Source of the DNA: Lentisphaeria bacterium
GTDB taxonomy: Bacteria; Verrucomicrobiota; Lentisphaeria; Victivallales; UBA1829
DNA length: 64,000 nt
Assembly (NCBI GenBank): GCA_003526375.1
Contig: DPDG01000104.1
Coordinates: forward strand, 69,769-133,768
Direction: 5' to 3'
This document shows positions 43,141-51,364 of this stretch, in pieces. Under the pieces are notes generated by a model, which saw nothing but the letters and a program-made list of their open reading frames with translations, was not told where the DNA came from and did no database searches. Numbering within the stretch: position 1 is the first letter of the stretch; the number at the start of each line of letters is the position of its first letter. The position numbers were made by a program, and so were the translations under genes.

Positions 43141-44754
43141 ATGACAGAAAAGCGTCCGATCGTTTTAATCGCATTCGTGGCTGGAATTCTTCTTCTGGCC
43201 GGCAATATGTTTGTCCAGTCGCGTCTGGACAACAGCATCAGGGAAAACAAACTCATCGACGAACAGTTCGTGGAGGGGGCGCCGCCGATGGTGGCGTTCA
43301 CGACAGTTGCGCTCGGAGGGTTCCGCGGTCTGATTGCGGACTTCCTCTGGCTCCGCGCGATTTCCATGCAGGAGCAGGGCAAATATTTTGAAATGGTCCA
43401 GCTTGCCTCATGGATCATGAAGCTTCAGCCGAAATCCACGGCAACGGCGGCGTATCTTGCATGGAACATGGCCTACAATATTTCCGTGACATACAGCTCT
43501 CCGGCAGACCGCTGGCGCTGGGTCAACAAGGGAATCGACCTTTACCACGAAGCACTGCTGTACAACCCGAATGATCCGGTGCTTTACAAGGAACTCGGCT
43601 GGATCTATCAGCACAAACTTGGAAATATTCTGGATGACGCCCAGCGTTATTATAAATACCAGATGGCGCTCCGCATGATCACGATTCTCGGCAAACATTA
43701 TCCGGACTGGAAAGAGCTTGCGGAAGCGCCGGCGACAGAGGCGGGACTGAAAGCCGCACTCAAGACGGAATCGACTTTCTTCATCGAAATGAAAGATGCC
43801 GGCTACGATTCACTGGATCAGCTTTCCGAGGCATTCCGCGAAGCCGAAGGAGTCTTTCCCGAAAAACTGGCGGTCAAGATGAAGAATAAGGATGAAGTCA
43901 GGCTGATTACGAACTATCTGCGCGTCAGATGGCTGAGAGATGCCACCATGCTGACTCCGTCCGATATATTGAGAGTCAATGAAAAATACGGTGATCTGGA
44001 CTGGGTTCTGCCGGAATCGTTCGCTATTTACTGGGCAATGCTCGGCATTGAGAAAAGTCCGGACCGCAAGAGCGTGGATTGCAGCCGTATGATTACGCAG
44101 TCGCTTCAGGTGACGTTTACGAACGGGCGTATGCTGTTCCCCGGAGACAAACCCGCCGAAAACTTTCTGCTGATCCCGAACTTCTCCGTCGCGGATGCCG
44201 TCCGTCAGTCTTATCTTGACGCAATTCAGGAAAATCCGGATATCAAATCTTTCCGCGATGCGTATGAGAACTTCATGTCGCGTGCCATCACCACTATGTA
44301 CAGCTATGGTCAATATACCAAGGCGCAGGAATTCTACGATTACCTGACGGACCATAAAAAGAACCGGAATACCCGTCTGCCTTTCGATCAGTTTGTTTTG
44401 AAGCACTGGCAGGAGGAAATCAAGGATGCCGGATTCAAACAGGCGAATGACATGATCAACGGCCTGATTTTCCGGAGCTGTGTTCTTCTCGGTTACGGAG
44501 ACAAGACGGCGGCAGATGCTCATCTCCAGCTTGCACGGATGGCTTATAACAGGTATATGAAGGACATGGGAACCGAATCCCGCACAGCACTGCCTCCGTT
44601 CTCCCAGATGACTTCAGAAATCGCGCAGGCATGTATCCGCAGTCTGCCGGGGGAAATAGCGGACCGGATCAAGGCACAGCTTCTGCTGGAAGCTCAGCAG
44701 GCACCCGCAGAGAACAAAGCGGAAAACAAAGCGGAAACGGCACCAGCCAACTGA
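43141..44754 (+). CDS. Membrane-anchored helical-repeat (TPR-like) protein
   Basis: A 537-aa protein with one N-terminal membrane helix (residues 6-26) and a long helical periplasmic part. TPR-like pairs are seen in GLIADFLWLRAISMQEQGKY, WVNKGIDLYHEALLYNPNDP and VLYKELGWIYQHKLGNILDD. The tail is Ala/Glu/Lys-rich (ENKAENKAETAPAN). I do not recognise the family, but the block GGFRGLIADFLWLRA looks conserved enough to be diagnostic. As last gene of the operon, 15 bp after the permease, it could be the protein-interaction subunit of the exporter or SPFH platform. A strong terminator follows at once. Confidence 0.75.
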   Translation: MTEKRPIVLIAFVAGILLLAGNMFVQSRLDNSIRENKLIDEQFVEGAPPMVAFTTVALGGFRGLIADFLWLRAISMQEQGKYFEMVQLASWIMKLQPKSTATAAYLAWNMAYNISVTYSSPADRWRWVNKGIDLYHEALLYNPNDPVLYKELGWIYQHKLGNILDDAQRYYKYQMALRMITILGKHYPDWKELAEAPATEAGLKAALKTESTFFIEMKDAGYDSLDQLSEAFREAEGVFPEKLAVKMKNKDEVRLITNYLRVRWLRDATMLTPSDILRVNEKYGDLDWVLPESFAIYWAMLGIEKSPDRKSVDCSRMITQSLQVTFTNGRMLFPGDKPAENFLLIPNFSVADAVRQSYLDAIQENPDIKSFRDAYENFMSRAITTMYSYGQYTKAQEFYDYLTDHKKNRNTRLPFDQFVLKHWQEEIKDAGFKQANDMINGLIFRSCVLLGYGDKTAADAHLQLARMAYNRYMKDMGTESRTALPPFSQMTSEIAQACIRSLPGEIADRIKAQLLLEAQQAPAENKAENKAETAPAN

Positions 44755-44770
44755 TGCAGGCAAATAGAAA

Positions 44771-44808
44771 AAAACGCCGGAAAGATTCGAACTTTCCGGC
44801 GTTTTTTT
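44771..44808 (+). terminator. Rho-independent terminator of the SPFH operon
   Basis: AAAACGCCGGAAAG (44771-44784) pairs exactly with 44792-44805 around a 7-nt loop, then a run of seven T in all. It lies 17 bp after the operon's last stop codon. Confidence 0.9.
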
Positions 44809-44960
44809 ATTCAGTTCTTCATTTCATCCACGCCGCGATGTCGGCTTTTTGGATGCGTTGGAAATAATCCGGTTCTGCGCATTGCTGCGCGCCGCAAAAG
44901 AACGGGATTTTACTGAATCCGATTGCGGACGGGGATTATTGCGGAGCTGCCGCGGAGGTT

Positions 44961-45461
44961 TCATGACTTCTTATCATTCAGTTTGTCAAGGTCTTTTTGA
45001 ACGTAATCAACCACCTTCTCAAACTTCTTGACGTTTTCTTCATCGACATCCATCAGGGTTTTGTGCGCATCCAGTACTGTCTGGGCATTGACGATCTTAT
45101 CCGCGGCGCCATCTGCGGCACCCGTCTGTGTTCCAAACGGCACTTCACCCTCCGAGAAATTAAACAACTTCTTCAGTCCAAGACCAAAAAGAAGAGATTT
45201 ATTCAGTTCACCGGCATTGAAAATCGTCATAACCGCATCAATCTTTTTGGAACGGAGCCCCAGCATGGCAAGAATCCCCATGAAAGTACTGTCCATTCCC
45301 GTACATGCGGAAAGGTCCACGTCAACTCTTTTGAACATGACGTTTTCCAAGTCCTTTGCCAGGCTGCGCAACGGCGGCGCACACTCAAATGTAGCACGTC
45401 CGTTTACCTTGATGCTGTAAACACCGTCATTGCTGGCAATCAGAACCTCTGCATTCTTCAT
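44961..45461 (-). CDS. STAS-domain protein (anti-sigma-antagonist-like)
   Basis: A 166-aa protein. The STAS fold spans residues 1-110: VYSIKVNGRATFECAPPLRS, DLSACTGMDSTFMGILAMLG and FGLKKLFNF-like end. In SpoIIAA-type proteins the phosphorylated serine is in D-S-S; here the segment is GMDSTFMG, so S or T there is a candidate. A helical charged tail of about 50 residues (DVDEENVKKFEKVVDYVQKD) is additional. It follows alaS by 20 bp on the minus strand. A kinase or sigma-factor partner is not in the window. Confidence 0.82.
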   Translation of the reverse strand: MKNAEVLIASNDGVYSIKVNGRATFECAPPLRSLAKDLENVMFKRVDVDLSACTGMDSTFMGILAMLGLRSKKIDAVMTIFNAGELNKSLLFGLGLKKLFNFSEGEVPFGTQTGAADGAADKIVNAQTVLDAHKTLMDVDEENVKKFEKVVDYVQKDLDKLNDKKS

Positions 45462-45481
45462 TGTGCACCCTCTCCTCCTGA

Positions 45482-47263
45482 TTATTTACCGATTACAGCC
45501 TTGATGCGTCTGACACCGCGGCTGGAACTTTCCTCTTTCACAATCCTGAAGTGCTCAAGATCACCTGTATTCGCCGCATGGGGACCTCCGCAGATTTCCT
45601 TGCTGAATCCGCCCATCGTATAGACACGGACCTTTTCCCCGTATTTGTCGCCGAAAAGACCGATGGCGCCCTGCGCCTTCGCCTCCTCCACGCCCATTTC
45701 CTCGCAAATGACCGGCGCTTTCGCTTCAATCGCCTCATTCACGAGCCTTTCCACTTCGGCAATCTGCTCCGGCGTCATCTTGTCCGGATGCGAAAAGTCA
45801 AAACGCAGACGTTCCGCATTGATGTTGGACCCTTTCTGAGCCACATGTGTTCCCAGAACTTTCCTCAAAGCTGCATGAAGCAGATGCGTTGCGGTATGAA
45901 GTTTCGCGGATTCTTCGGAATGATCGGCAAGACCGCCCTTGAACTTCTGCTCGGCGCCTTTTCTCGAAAGCTCCTGATGTTTTGCATAGGCGTCTTCATA
46001 GCCTTTCAAATCGACCTTGAATCCCTTTTCCTGCGCCATTTCAACAGTCAGTTCAATCGGAAAACCGAACGTTTCATAAAGATAAAAGGCGTTTTTGCCA
46101 CTGACGACCTTATTCTGAATATGTGCGGGAACACGGGCAATCAGTTTCTCAAACTCCGCGGTGCCTTTTTCAAGCGCCTGCTGGAACTGTTCCTCCTCAC
46201 GGGTGAACTCCTCCAGAATCTGCCTGGAATTGGCTTCCAGTTCGGGATAAAACTCCTTGTAGCCGCGAATCACGACTTCCGCCAGCTTTGCCGTAAACAA
46301 TCCGTTTACGCCAAGCTTACGCGCCTCGCGGATCATTCTGCGGATCAGACGGCGCAGGACATAAGCCTGATCGACTTTGCCGGGGGTAATGCCGTCCGCC
46401 ATGATAAATGTCGCCGCACGCGCATGTTCCACGACGATACGCTCGGAGCGGCTTCTTTCTTCGCCTTCCTGATGCGCCACGCCGCGAAGCTGGTCCAGCT
46501 CCGCAAACAGCGGAGCGAAAAGTTCCGTCTCGTAACAGCTCTTTTTCCCCTGAAGGATCGCCGTCACACGTTCAACGCCCATACCGGTATCCACATTCTT
46601 CTGCGCCAGAGGCTCAAATTTTCCATCGGCAGTTTTGTTATACTGCATGAACACGTCATTCCAGATTTCAACCCACAGCTTGTTCCTGGGATCAAAAGTC
46701 TCGGGAGCGGGAAGCGGACCGGTCCAGTAGAACATCTCCGTATCGGGACCGCAGGGACCGGTCTGTCCGGCGGGGCCCCACCAGTTGTCTTCTTTCGCAC
46801 ACTTTGCAATCCGTTTCTCCGGAATGCCGAGAGAACGCCATTGATTGAACGCCTCCTCATCGAACGGCGCATTTTCATCGCCCGCAAACACTGTCACAGC
46901 CAGCATTTCCACCGGTATGCCGAGATATTCTTTGGAGGTCAGGAACTCAAAACTGAACTCAATTGCCTCCTTTTTGAAGTAATCGCCAAGCGACCAGTTG
47001 CCCAGCATTTCAAAGAATGTGAGATGCACAGGATCGCCGACTTCGTCGATATCACCGGTCCGTATGCATTTCTGCACGTCGGTAAGGCGTGTTCCCTGCG
47101 GATGCTTTCCGCCGAGCAGGTAAGGAACCAGCGGATGCATTCCGGCAGTGGTGAAAAGAACGGTGGGATCGTTGTCGGGAATGAGGGAAGCACTCTTGAT
47201 GACGGAGTGACCTTTGCTCTGGAAAAAGCTCAGGTATTTTTTTCTTAGGTCATACGCTTTCAT
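45482..47263 (-). CDS. alaS: Alanine-tRNA ligase, short form without the C-terminal domain
   Basis: A 593-aa protein charges tRNA-Ala and proofreads Ser/Gly. The catalytic core is complete (RKKYLSFFQSKGHSVIKSAS, FTTAGMHPLVPYL, WVEIWNDVFMQYN). The editing domain has HTATHLLHAAL (H456, H460) and the third and fourth zinc ligands in EICGGPHAANTG (C558, H562). The chain ends in SSRGVRRIKAVIGK and a clean TAA. The coiled-coil/DHHA1 C-Ala domain of about 280 residues found in most bacterial AlaRS is therefore absent. No continuation in another frame was seen downstream. The start at 47263 has a poor ribosome site. Confidence 0.93.
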   Translation of the reverse strand: MKAYDLRKKYLSFFQSKGHSVIKSASLIPDNDPTVLFTTAGMHPLVPYLLGGKHPQGTRLTDVQKCIRTGDIDEVGDPVHLTFFEMLGNWSLGDYFKKEAIEFSFEFLTSKEYLGIPVEMLAVTVFAGDENAPFDEEAFNQWRSLGIPEKRIAKCAKEDNWWGPAGQTGPCGPDTEMFYWTGPLPAPETFDPRNKLWVEIWNDVFMQYNKTADGKFEPLAQKNVDTGMGVERVTAILQGKKSCYETELFAPLFAELDQLRGVAHQEGEERSRSERIVVEHARAATFIMADGITPGKVDQAYVLRRLIRRMIREARKLGVNGLFTAKLAEVVIRGYKEFYPELEANSRQILEEFTREEEQFQQALEKGTAEFEKLIARVPAHIQNKVVSGKNAFYLYETFGFPIELTVEMAQEKGFKVDLKGYEDAYAKHQELSRKGAEQKFKGGLADHSEESAKLHTATHLLHAALRKVLGTHVAQKGSNINAERLRFDFSHPDKMTPEQIAEVERLVNEAIEAKAPVICEEMGVEEAKAQGAIGLFGDKYGEKVRVYTMGGFSKEICGGPHAANTGDLEHFRIVKEESSSRGVRRIKAVIGK

Positions 47264-47484
47264 TTGCCAAAATCTTTATTTAGATGAATTCTGAAATTAG
47301 TATCATTTCAAATAATATAGTCCCTGTTCCGGCAATATACAATACAAAGAGCTGCAAATTCACTCAAAAACCGGGGATTCCACCGGCGCCGGGAAGAAAA
47401 CAGGAAAAATATCAAAAATGGACTTGCCTATTTTCATTCCCGGAGTTAAGTTGTATTTCCGAAACTATCTGGAAGGAGCTTTGA

Positions 47485-47967
47485 ATGTTTCGTTTTGCCT
47501 GTTTTATTCTATTCATTCCCGCACTTGTACTGCTGACCTCATGCATGGGATGGTTTGAAAGCGGCCCGGAACCGCTGACGCCGCCGTTTACAGAAACAGT
47601 CCCCGCACAATCCGTCAAGTTCGGCGCCGGGCCTGTCAAGGATACCGATGCAGTCAACATGATGATTACTGCCCTGACCATGACTCTGGTTTCACGGGGA
47701 GAGGGAGCCATTTCTTTCGCAATCACAGGAGAATCCAATGCGAAAAAGCTCGCGTTCCGTGTCATGCAGAAGATGGTGGACCAGAAACTTGCCGACTATG
47801 CGGTTTCAGAACCGCAATATATCGTCGGCTCTTTTGTCAATGAGGATCTGGAGTGGACATTGCGCATAGTCAAGGCGAATTCCGGTCAACGCCTCTTTTC
47901 AAAAATGATCCCGCTTCAGAAGAAAGAAAACTTCGGCAGGAAGACACCTCCCGCCGTTCAGCGGTGA
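47485..47967 (+). CDS. Small lipoprotein of unknown function
   Basis: A 160-aa protein with a lipoprotein signal (FRFACFILFIPALVLLTSC, lipobox LLTSC with the modified cysteine at residue 20). The mature part contains AVNMMITALTMTLVSRGEG and YIVGSFVNEDLEWTLRIVKA, like the small envelope lipoproteins related to CsgG/YcfL-type assembly factors, but I do not assign a family. AAGGAG precedes the ATG. It is convergent with the flavoprotein gene, and the two 3' ends overlap by ten bases. Confidence 0.75.
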   Translation: MFRFACFILFIPALVLLTSCMGWFESGPEPLTPPFTETVPAQSVKFGAGPVKDTDAVNMMITALTMTLVSRGEGAISFAITGESNAKKLAFRVMQKMVDQKLADYAVSEPQYIVGSFVNEDLEWTLRIVKANSGQRLFSKMIPLQKKENFGRKTPPAVQR

Positions 47968-49181
47968 AGGTTTCTCAGGCTTCCGGCTAATCTGCCGGAG
48001 GAAAACGCCCATTGCATATTATAACCGCCGCAGGGACCGGCAAGATCCAGAATCTCGCCGGCAAAGTAAAGCCCTTTCACAAGCCGACTCTCCAACGTCG
48101 CCGGATGAATCTCTTTCAAGGAAACTCCTCCGCGCATCGCCATAGCCTTGCCCATCGGACCCGCCCCGTAAACGGTCAGCGGCAAAGCCGTCAGATTGTC
48201 AAGCAGGGTGTCGCGCTGAACCGCCGGAAGATTGCACGCTTTCACCTCATAACACTCGGAAAGATCGCAAATCATATCCGCCACGGAGCGGACAACATGC
48301 CGCGCAAGGTGCGAACGGATCAGCTTCCAGCCGTCCTCGCGTCTCCAGCGTTCAAGTTCCAGAGCCCAGTCCTCCCTGTTCCATTCCGGGCGGACACAGA
48401 GAAACAGTTCCGAGTCACCGTTTTCAGCACAGACCGCGGCGGCGTCTCCGGCAAGGTCAAGCGCGGAAAAACCGGAAAGCCCCTCATGAGTGAAAAGCAG
48501 GCTCCCGACGGTTTCAAGCACACGATGCTTTCCCGTCTTCATAAAGAGCCGTGCCCGTTCAAGGCTGACTCCGGCAAGGGATTTGACCCAATCCTCGCGT
48601 ATCAGAAGCGGAGCAACCGCAGGAAGCGGTTTTACAACAGTATGTCCAAGCATCTCCGCAAGTTTCAATCCGGAGGCGCTGCCGAGCCCCCTCCACGCCG
48701 GACCGCCCGCCGCGAGGATTACCGTTTCAAAGGGGATTGCAATCCCGTTGACGCGGATTCCGGAAACAGCGCCGTTTTCCGTCAGTATCTCCGAAACTTC
48801 GGATGATGTCTTGACGACAGCACGTGACGCTGTGAGAAAAGCATTCAGGATATCGCGCGCCCTGCCGGATTCCGGGAAATAGTAAAAGCCGTCCGTCAGT
48901 TGAACCGGAACGCCATGCGTCTCAAGGAAGGATACCAGCCATTCCCGCGGGGCAAAACGCAGAGCATCGCGCATGAACCTGCCGTTCCGCCCGAACTTCG
49001 ACATAAACGCTTCCTGGTCCAGGATATTGGTAAAGTTGCAGCGCCCCCCGCCGCTTGCAAGCAGTTTGAGGGCAGGAAGATCCCTGCGCTCGAAGATCAC
49101 GGGTATCCTCCCGTTTTCCCTGAGCGCCAGAGCAGCCGACAATCCGGCGGGTCCGGAACCGATGACCGCAACTTTATTCAT
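47958..49181 (-). CDS. BaiN/HI0933-family flavoprotein (NAD(P)/FAD-dependent oxidoreductase)
   Basis: A 407-aa flavoprotein. The FAD motif VAVIGSGPAGLSAALALREN is followed by the family hallmark LLASGGGRCNFTN, then ETVILAAGGPAWRGLGS and, near the end, GLYFAGEILDLAGPCGGYNMQ. Members are annotated from BaiN of bile-acid metabolism, although most have no known substrate. A frame extends to 49325, but the conserved start is the ATG at 49181. The gene lies downstream of tsf, separated by a terminator. Confidence 0.92.
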   Translation of the reverse strand: MNKVAVIGSGPAGLSAALALRENGRIPVIFERRDLPALKLLASGGGRCNFTNILDQEAFMSKFGRNGRFMRDALRFAPREWLVSFLETHGVPVQLTDGFYYFPESGRARDILNAFLTASRAVVKTSSEVSEILTENGAVSGIRVNGIAIPFETVILAAGGPAWRGLGSASGLKLAEMLGHTVVKPLPAVAPLLIREDWVKSLAGVSLERARLFMKTGKHRVLETVGSLLFTHEGLSGFSALDLAGDAAAVCAENGDSELFLCVRPEWNREDWALELERWRREDGWKLIRSHLARHVVRSVADMICDLSECYEVKACNLPAVQRDTLLDNLTALPLTVYGAGPMGKAMAMRGGVSLKEIHPATLESRLVKGLYFAGEILDLAGPCGGYNMQWAFSSGRLAGSLRNLHR

Positions 49182-49194
49182 ATGAAACACCTGC

Positions 49195-49228
49195 AAAAAA
49201 AAGACCTGTCCTTTTACGGAACAGGTCC
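49195..49228 (-). terminator. Rho-independent terminator of rpsB-tsf
   Basis: On the minus strand, GACCTGT pairs with ACAGGTC (arms 49203-49209 and 49221-49227), with an additional inner GG/CC, followed by a run of eight T. It lies 25 bp after the tsf stop codon. Confidence 0.9.
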
Positions 49229-49252
49229 TTTGATAATGATCAGCAGAACTGA

Positions 49253-50056
49253 TTAAAGTTCCTGGCCGACAGTCCAGCGGACGAACTTGTTGACCTTCAC
49301 ACCGGGAGCGAGCTTTGCCAGACATGTCTTGTCATCATGAATCCAGGGCTGGTTCATGAGGCAGATCTCGGTGTACCATTTGTTGATCTTGCCGGCAAGG
49401 ATCTTTTCGATCATGTTTGCGGGCTTGCCTGCAAGCTGAGCCGCGGCGATCTCTTTTTCTTTCGCAATTGCGTCAGCGGGAACTTCGCTGGAGTTGACAT
49501 ACATCGGGCTGTAAGCCGCAATGTGCATGCAGATCGCCTTGAGAAGCTCCGGATCAGTCGTGCCTTCGACATCGATCATGATGCCGATCTTGCCGTTGCC
49601 GTGCATATAGGAGGAAACAATACCGGCAGACTCGAAACGGACCGCCCTGCGGAGAACCATCTTCTCGCCGAATTTGACGAAGAGTTCTTTCAGGTTGTTG
49701 TTTTCAAGTTCCTGAGCCTTTTCCGTGACATCGCCGTCACCGGATGTGGCGGCAAGAACGCGCCCGGCGGCTTCTTTGACATAGTCGAAGAATTTTTCAT
49801 TGCCGGCAACGAAATCGGTTTCGCAAAGGACTTCGATCATGACAGCCTTGTTTCCATCGACCGCGGCAAAAACCTTGCCTTCTTTCGTCGCTTTGTCGGC
49901 ACGCTTTTCAGCTTTTGCCGCACCGGTTTTGCGCAGATATTCGACAGCGGCTTCCATGTCGCCGTTCGTTTCCGTCAGGGCTTTTTTGCAATCCATCATG
50001 CCTGCGTCGGTTTTGTCGCGCAGTTCTTTGACCATTGCAGCAGTTATATTAGCCAT
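49253..50056 (-). CDS. tsf: Translation elongation factor Ts
   Basis: EF-Ts reloads EF-Tu with GTP. The 267-aa protein begins MANITAAMVKELRDKTDAGM, with MDCKKALTETNGDMEAAVEYL from the UBA-like N-terminal domain. Both core motifs are visible (VMIEVLCETDFVAGNEKF and AAYSPMYVNSSEVP). It follows rpsB by 29 bp in the classical rpsB-tsf operon and ends at a strong terminator. Length and wording are normal. Confidence 0.97.
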   Translation of the reverse strand: MANITAAMVKELRDKTDAGMMDCKKALTETNGDMEAAVEYLRKTGAAKAEKRADKATKEGKVFAAVDGNKAVMIEVLCETDFVAGNEKFFDYVKEAAGRVLAATSGDGDVTEKAQELENNNLKELFVKFGEKMVLRRAVRFESAGIVSSYMHGNGKIGIMIDVEGTTDPELLKAICMHIAAYSPMYVNSSEVPADAIAKEKEIAAAQLAGKPANMIEKILAGKINKWYTEICLMNQPWIHDDKTCLAKLAPGVKVNKFVRWTVGQEL

Positions 50057-50085
50057 TGTAGGACTCCTTTCAGATAGAATTGAAC

Positions 50086-51066
50086 TTATTCAGCAGGTTT
50101 TTCTTCAGCTTTCGGAGCTTCCGCCGCGGCTTCCGCTTTCTTGGGAGCGGCTTTCTTCGCCGGGGCTTTCTTCTTCATTTCAGCATCAGTCGTGACTTCG
50201 ACCTTTTCTTCGCCTTCCGCTTTGGGAGCACCGTCAACCGGTTTGCGGGAAGGACGCTTCGTGAACGCGCGCTTGCCGCCTTTGCCATCCCTGCCTTCAC
50301 CCTTCGCGCTGCGGCGTTTGGGTTCATCCTTCGCTCTTTCAGCGGCAGCGGCTTCGGCTTTCGCCTTGTCCTCGGCGGCCTTCTTGCCGTAGAGCTCGGC
50401 GGCATCCTTGATCGTCTCAACGAACGTATCCATGATGACCTTGATGGACTTCACGGCATCGTCATTGGCGGCAATCGGGTAATCAATCGGTTCGGGATCG
50501 CCGTTTGTATCAACGATCGCAACGATCGGAATATTGAGCTTGCGTGCTTCCTTGACAGCGATTTCATCATGGCATACGTCAACGATGACGACCGCATCCG
50601 GAAGTTTCTTCATGGAAGCAATGCCGTCGAGGTCCCTGTGGAGCTTTTCGCCCTGACGGGAGAGAACAGCAATCTCTTTCTTTTTGAGCTTGTTGTTTTC
50701 ACTGTTGACGATGGCGTCGATATCCTGCATTTTTTTGATGGATTTCTTGATGGTGGCATTGTTTGTGAGCGTTCCGCCCATCCATCTTTCCATCACGTAA
50801 TTCATTCCGGTGGCTTCCGAAGCTTCACGCACAATCTGCTGCGCCTGTCTTTTCGTTCCGACAAAGAGAATCTTGCCGCCTTTCATGACACAGCCCTGCA
50901 GGAAATTGCAGGCGTCGGCGACCTGATGAATGGTCTTGGTGATGTCGATGATGGAGATACCGTTTTTGGAACCGTAGACATAATCTTTCATCTTGGGGTT
51001 CCAGCGTTTTGTCTGATGTCCGAAATGACATCCTGCCTCGAGAAGATCTTTTACTGTGAGAGCCAT
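50086..51066 (-). CDS. rpsB: 30S ribosomal protein S2 with a long C-terminal extension
   Basis: S2 is part of the small-subunit head-body junction. The 326-aa protein starts MALTVKDLLEAGCHFGHQTK and contains WNPKMKDYVYGSKNGI, FVGTKRQAQQIV, RWMGGTLTNNATIKKS and NIPIVAIVDTNGDPEPIDYP. The S2 core ends near residue 235, and the remaining 90 residues are Ala/Lys/Glu/Pro-rich (KKKAPAKKAAPKKAEAAAEA), unlike E. coli S2 (241 aa). The ATG at 51066 was chosen over the frame start at 51138 because the family begins there. Confidence 0.97.
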   Translation of the reverse strand: MALTVKDLLEAGCHFGHQTKRWNPKMKDYVYGSKNGISIIDITKTIHQVADACNFLQGCVMKGGKILFVGTKRQAQQIVREASEATGMNYVMERWMGGTLTNNATIKKSIKKMQDIDAIVNSENNKLKKKEIAVLSRQGEKLHRDLDGIASMKKLPDAVVIVDVCHDEIAVKEARKLNIPIVAIVDTNGDPEPIDYPIAANDDAVKSIKVIMDTFVETIKDAAELYGKKAAEDKAKAEAAAAERAKDEPKRRSAKGEGRDGKGGKRAFTKRPSRKPVDGAPKAEGEEKVEVTTDAEMKKKAPAKKAAPKKAEAAAEAPKAEEKPAE

Positions 51067-51231
51067 GATCGGCCGCCCTTTCTTTTGTTTCGACGCTTTC
51101 GCACGGACTTTATTCCTGTTTTGAGTCCGGCAAGACATCTTTATTGTTCTGGTGTAATGTGCGCCCCGGGTTGGTTAATGGGGAAGGCAACGCACGGCGA
51201 AGCCCGCACACGAACACTGAAAAGAGTAATT

Positions 51232-51259
51232 AAGATAGCATGAAAACGGAAAGTTTCAA
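51232..51259 (-). promoter_or_regulatory. rpsB promoter
   Basis: On the minus strand, TTGAAA (51259-51254), a 16-bp spacer and TATCTT (51237-51232). The leader to rpsB would be about 160 nt and contains a GC-rich segment (51175-51212) that could fold. An autoregulatory S2 site was not identified. Confidence 0.55.
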
Positions 51260-51312
51260 GTCATAAGTCGCAAGTTTCAAGAAAAATACAGTGGAAAGTC
51301 AACCTGCGATAC

Positions 51313-51334
51313 TTCTGCCGTAAGTCCGGCAGAA
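51313..51334. terminator. 8-bp perfect hairpin downstream of the unknown membrane protein gene
   Basis: TTCTGCCG (51313-51320) pairs with CGGCAGAA (51327-51334). It lies 31 bp after the stop of the minus-strand gene ending at 51365 and is not followed by a T-run, so a terminator role is only possible. Confidence 0.35.
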
Positions 51335-51364
51335 ATACCAGCCTGCTCACAACTTGAAACTCAC

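Noticed and set aside
44809..44960. Possible small gene between the SPFH operon terminator and the STAS gene
   Set aside because: A 60-codon frame at 44849 has no ribosome site and overlaps the STAS gene; nothing else was seen in these 152 bp.
45551..47248. Open frame of 565 codons antisense to alaS
   Set aside because: It mirrors alaS, a certain gene, and its translation shows no domain or sensible composition; it is a by-product of codon use in the real gene.
49182..49325. N-terminal extension of the BaiN-like protein
   Set aside because: It would cross the terminator of tsf and run into the tsf coding region; the FAD motif begins directly after the ATG at 49181.
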